Positions 32,456 to 32,856 of a stretch of 32,856 bases of DNA are shown here, in pieces (the stretch's first letter is position 1; each line of letters begins with the position of its first letter). A program made the position numbers and the translations under genes. The notes beneath the pieces were generated by a model. It searched no databases, was not told the origin of the DNA, and saw nothing but the letters and a program-made list of their open reading frames with translations. Source of the DNA: Dyadobacter alkalitolerans DSM 23607. GTDB taxonomy: Bacteria > Bacteroidota > Bacteroidia > Cytophagales > Spirosomataceae. The stretch is from contig NZ_AUAS01000026.1 of assembly GCF_000428845.1 (NCBI RefSeq), forward strand, positions 1-32,856, given 5' to 3'.

Positions 32456-32856
32456 TGTAAACTTTTCAATCGGGGTTGGGCAAAGCTTATAGCCTGACCC
32501 TATTTTCAAAAATAGTCAAAAATTGATTCAGGATCATGCCCCAGTTTCGGATCGGCATGGTCCATTTTTTTGAAGCCTCCCTTAGGGCCAAATATACCGA
32601 TTTCATTACTGCTTCATCAGTCGGAAAGGACAGTTTGTTCTTGGTGTACTTTCTTATTTTCCCATTTAGGTTCTCTATGAGATTTGTGGTGTAAATGATA
32701 TGGCGGATTTCCAATGGAAAGTCAAAGAAGACAGTCAGCTCATCCCAGTTTTCGCGCCAGCTTTTGATGGCATAGGAATATTTGCTGTTCCATTTCAGTT
32801 CAAGGTTATCCAGGGCAGCTAAGGCCGCCTGCCGCGTGGGAGCACTGTAAATGTCT
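32438..32856 (-). mobile_element. IS256-family insertion sequence, partial at window edge
   Basis: The transposase 3' end lies on the minus strand with its stop at 32487, and the element's outer end lies about 49 bases beyond, near 32438, where the yoeB reading changes abruptly. The exact junction could be 32436-32440. The rest of the element runs off the window, so its other end, inverted repeat and target duplication are not visible. Confidence 0.75.
32487..32855 (-). CDS. IS256-family (mutator-type) transposase, C-terminal part
   Basis: 122 codons visible, continuing past the right edge; the 5' part is missing. The piece reads DIYSAPTRQAALAAL through to FENRVRL and contains the family hallmark IIYTTNLIENLNGKIRKYTKN, in which the aspartate or glutamate-Asn region of the Transposase_mut C-terminus is conserved, followed by LREASKKWTMPIRNWGMILNQF. 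No stop or shift occurs in the visible part, so the gene may be intact. It inserted opposite to yoeB. Confidence 0.88.
   Translation of the reverse strand, partial: DIYSAPTRQAALAALDNLELKWNSKYSYAIKSWRENWDELTVFFDFPLEIRHIIYTTNLIENLNGKIRKYTKNKLSFPTDEAVMKSVYLALREASKKWTMPIRNWGMILNQFLTIFENRVRL

Noticed and set aside
1..32856. CRISPR array, tRNA, rRNA or prophage attachment site anywhere in the window
   Set aside because: No regularly spaced direct repeats, cloverleaf or rRNA stretches were noticed, and no integrase gene is present.

Overview
The window looks like chromosomal DNA of a Bacteroidota bacterium, most likely Cytophagales and possibly Dyadobacter-like (genus is a guess). The grounds are a SusC/SusD pair, FG-GAP/ASPIC lipoproteins, CarboxypepD-regulatory-like domains, a GSCFA protein, promoter -7 boxes of the Bacteroidota type TAnnTTTG, and the nusB-ytxH-DUF1573-yajC-ybbR-coaE run. 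Insertion sequences sit at both edges: a probably complete IS1182-type element on the left (1-1677) and the end of an IS256-type element on the right (about 32438-32856).

Layout. 1-1677: IS1182-family element. 1746-2534: small secreted His/Gly-rich ORF, a long REP-like palindrome, an Hsp20 chaperone and a bidirectional terminator. 2537-11255 (minus): outer-membrane uptake locus susC, susD, then a very large FG-GAP/ASPIC lipoprotein, with a strong hairpin between susD and the lipoprotein gene. 11489-13042 (plus): a divergent lipoprotein joining a CxxCH haem motif to FG-GAP repeats. 13044-14195 (minus): exported CarboxypepD-regulatory-like protein. 14323-18826 (minus): GH63 glucosidase and phosphosugar mutase, a likely alpha-glucan handling pair. 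18915-20624 (minus): oversized D-Ala-D-Ala ligase-like ATP-grasp protein. 20790-22220 (minus): Mrp ATPase and NifU-domain protein, an iron-sulfur maturation pair. 22329-23333 (minus): GSCFA protein. 23499-26289 (plus): 47-aa ORF overlapping a GH16 beta-glucanase, then dnaX. 26291-29931 (minus): compact housekeeping operon nusB, ytxH-like, DUF1573 lipoprotein, yajC, ybbR-like, coaE. 30175-31956 (plus): ABC exporter half-transporter. 32034-32437 (plus): toxin-antitoxin pair whose YoeB toxin is cut by the IS256-type element.

The most notable signal is in dnaX. A run of ten A residues lies exactly between the clamp-loader core and the tau-specific linker. Slippage by -1 gives one serine and then TGA; +1 slippage stops after a few codons. 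This is the expected layout for making a short gamma subunit by transcriptional slippage or ribosomal frameshifting. Also notable are two palindromic repeats that intrude on coding ends (one provides a stop codon, one encodes an in-frame LPAYAEQA peptide), the IS-disrupted yoeB beside an intact antitoxin, the long ligase with an unidentified C-terminal extension, and an uptake locus served by FG-GAP lipoproteins with no hydrolase beside it. No rRNA, tRNA or CRISPR array was seen. No gene-free stretch exceeds 300 bases.
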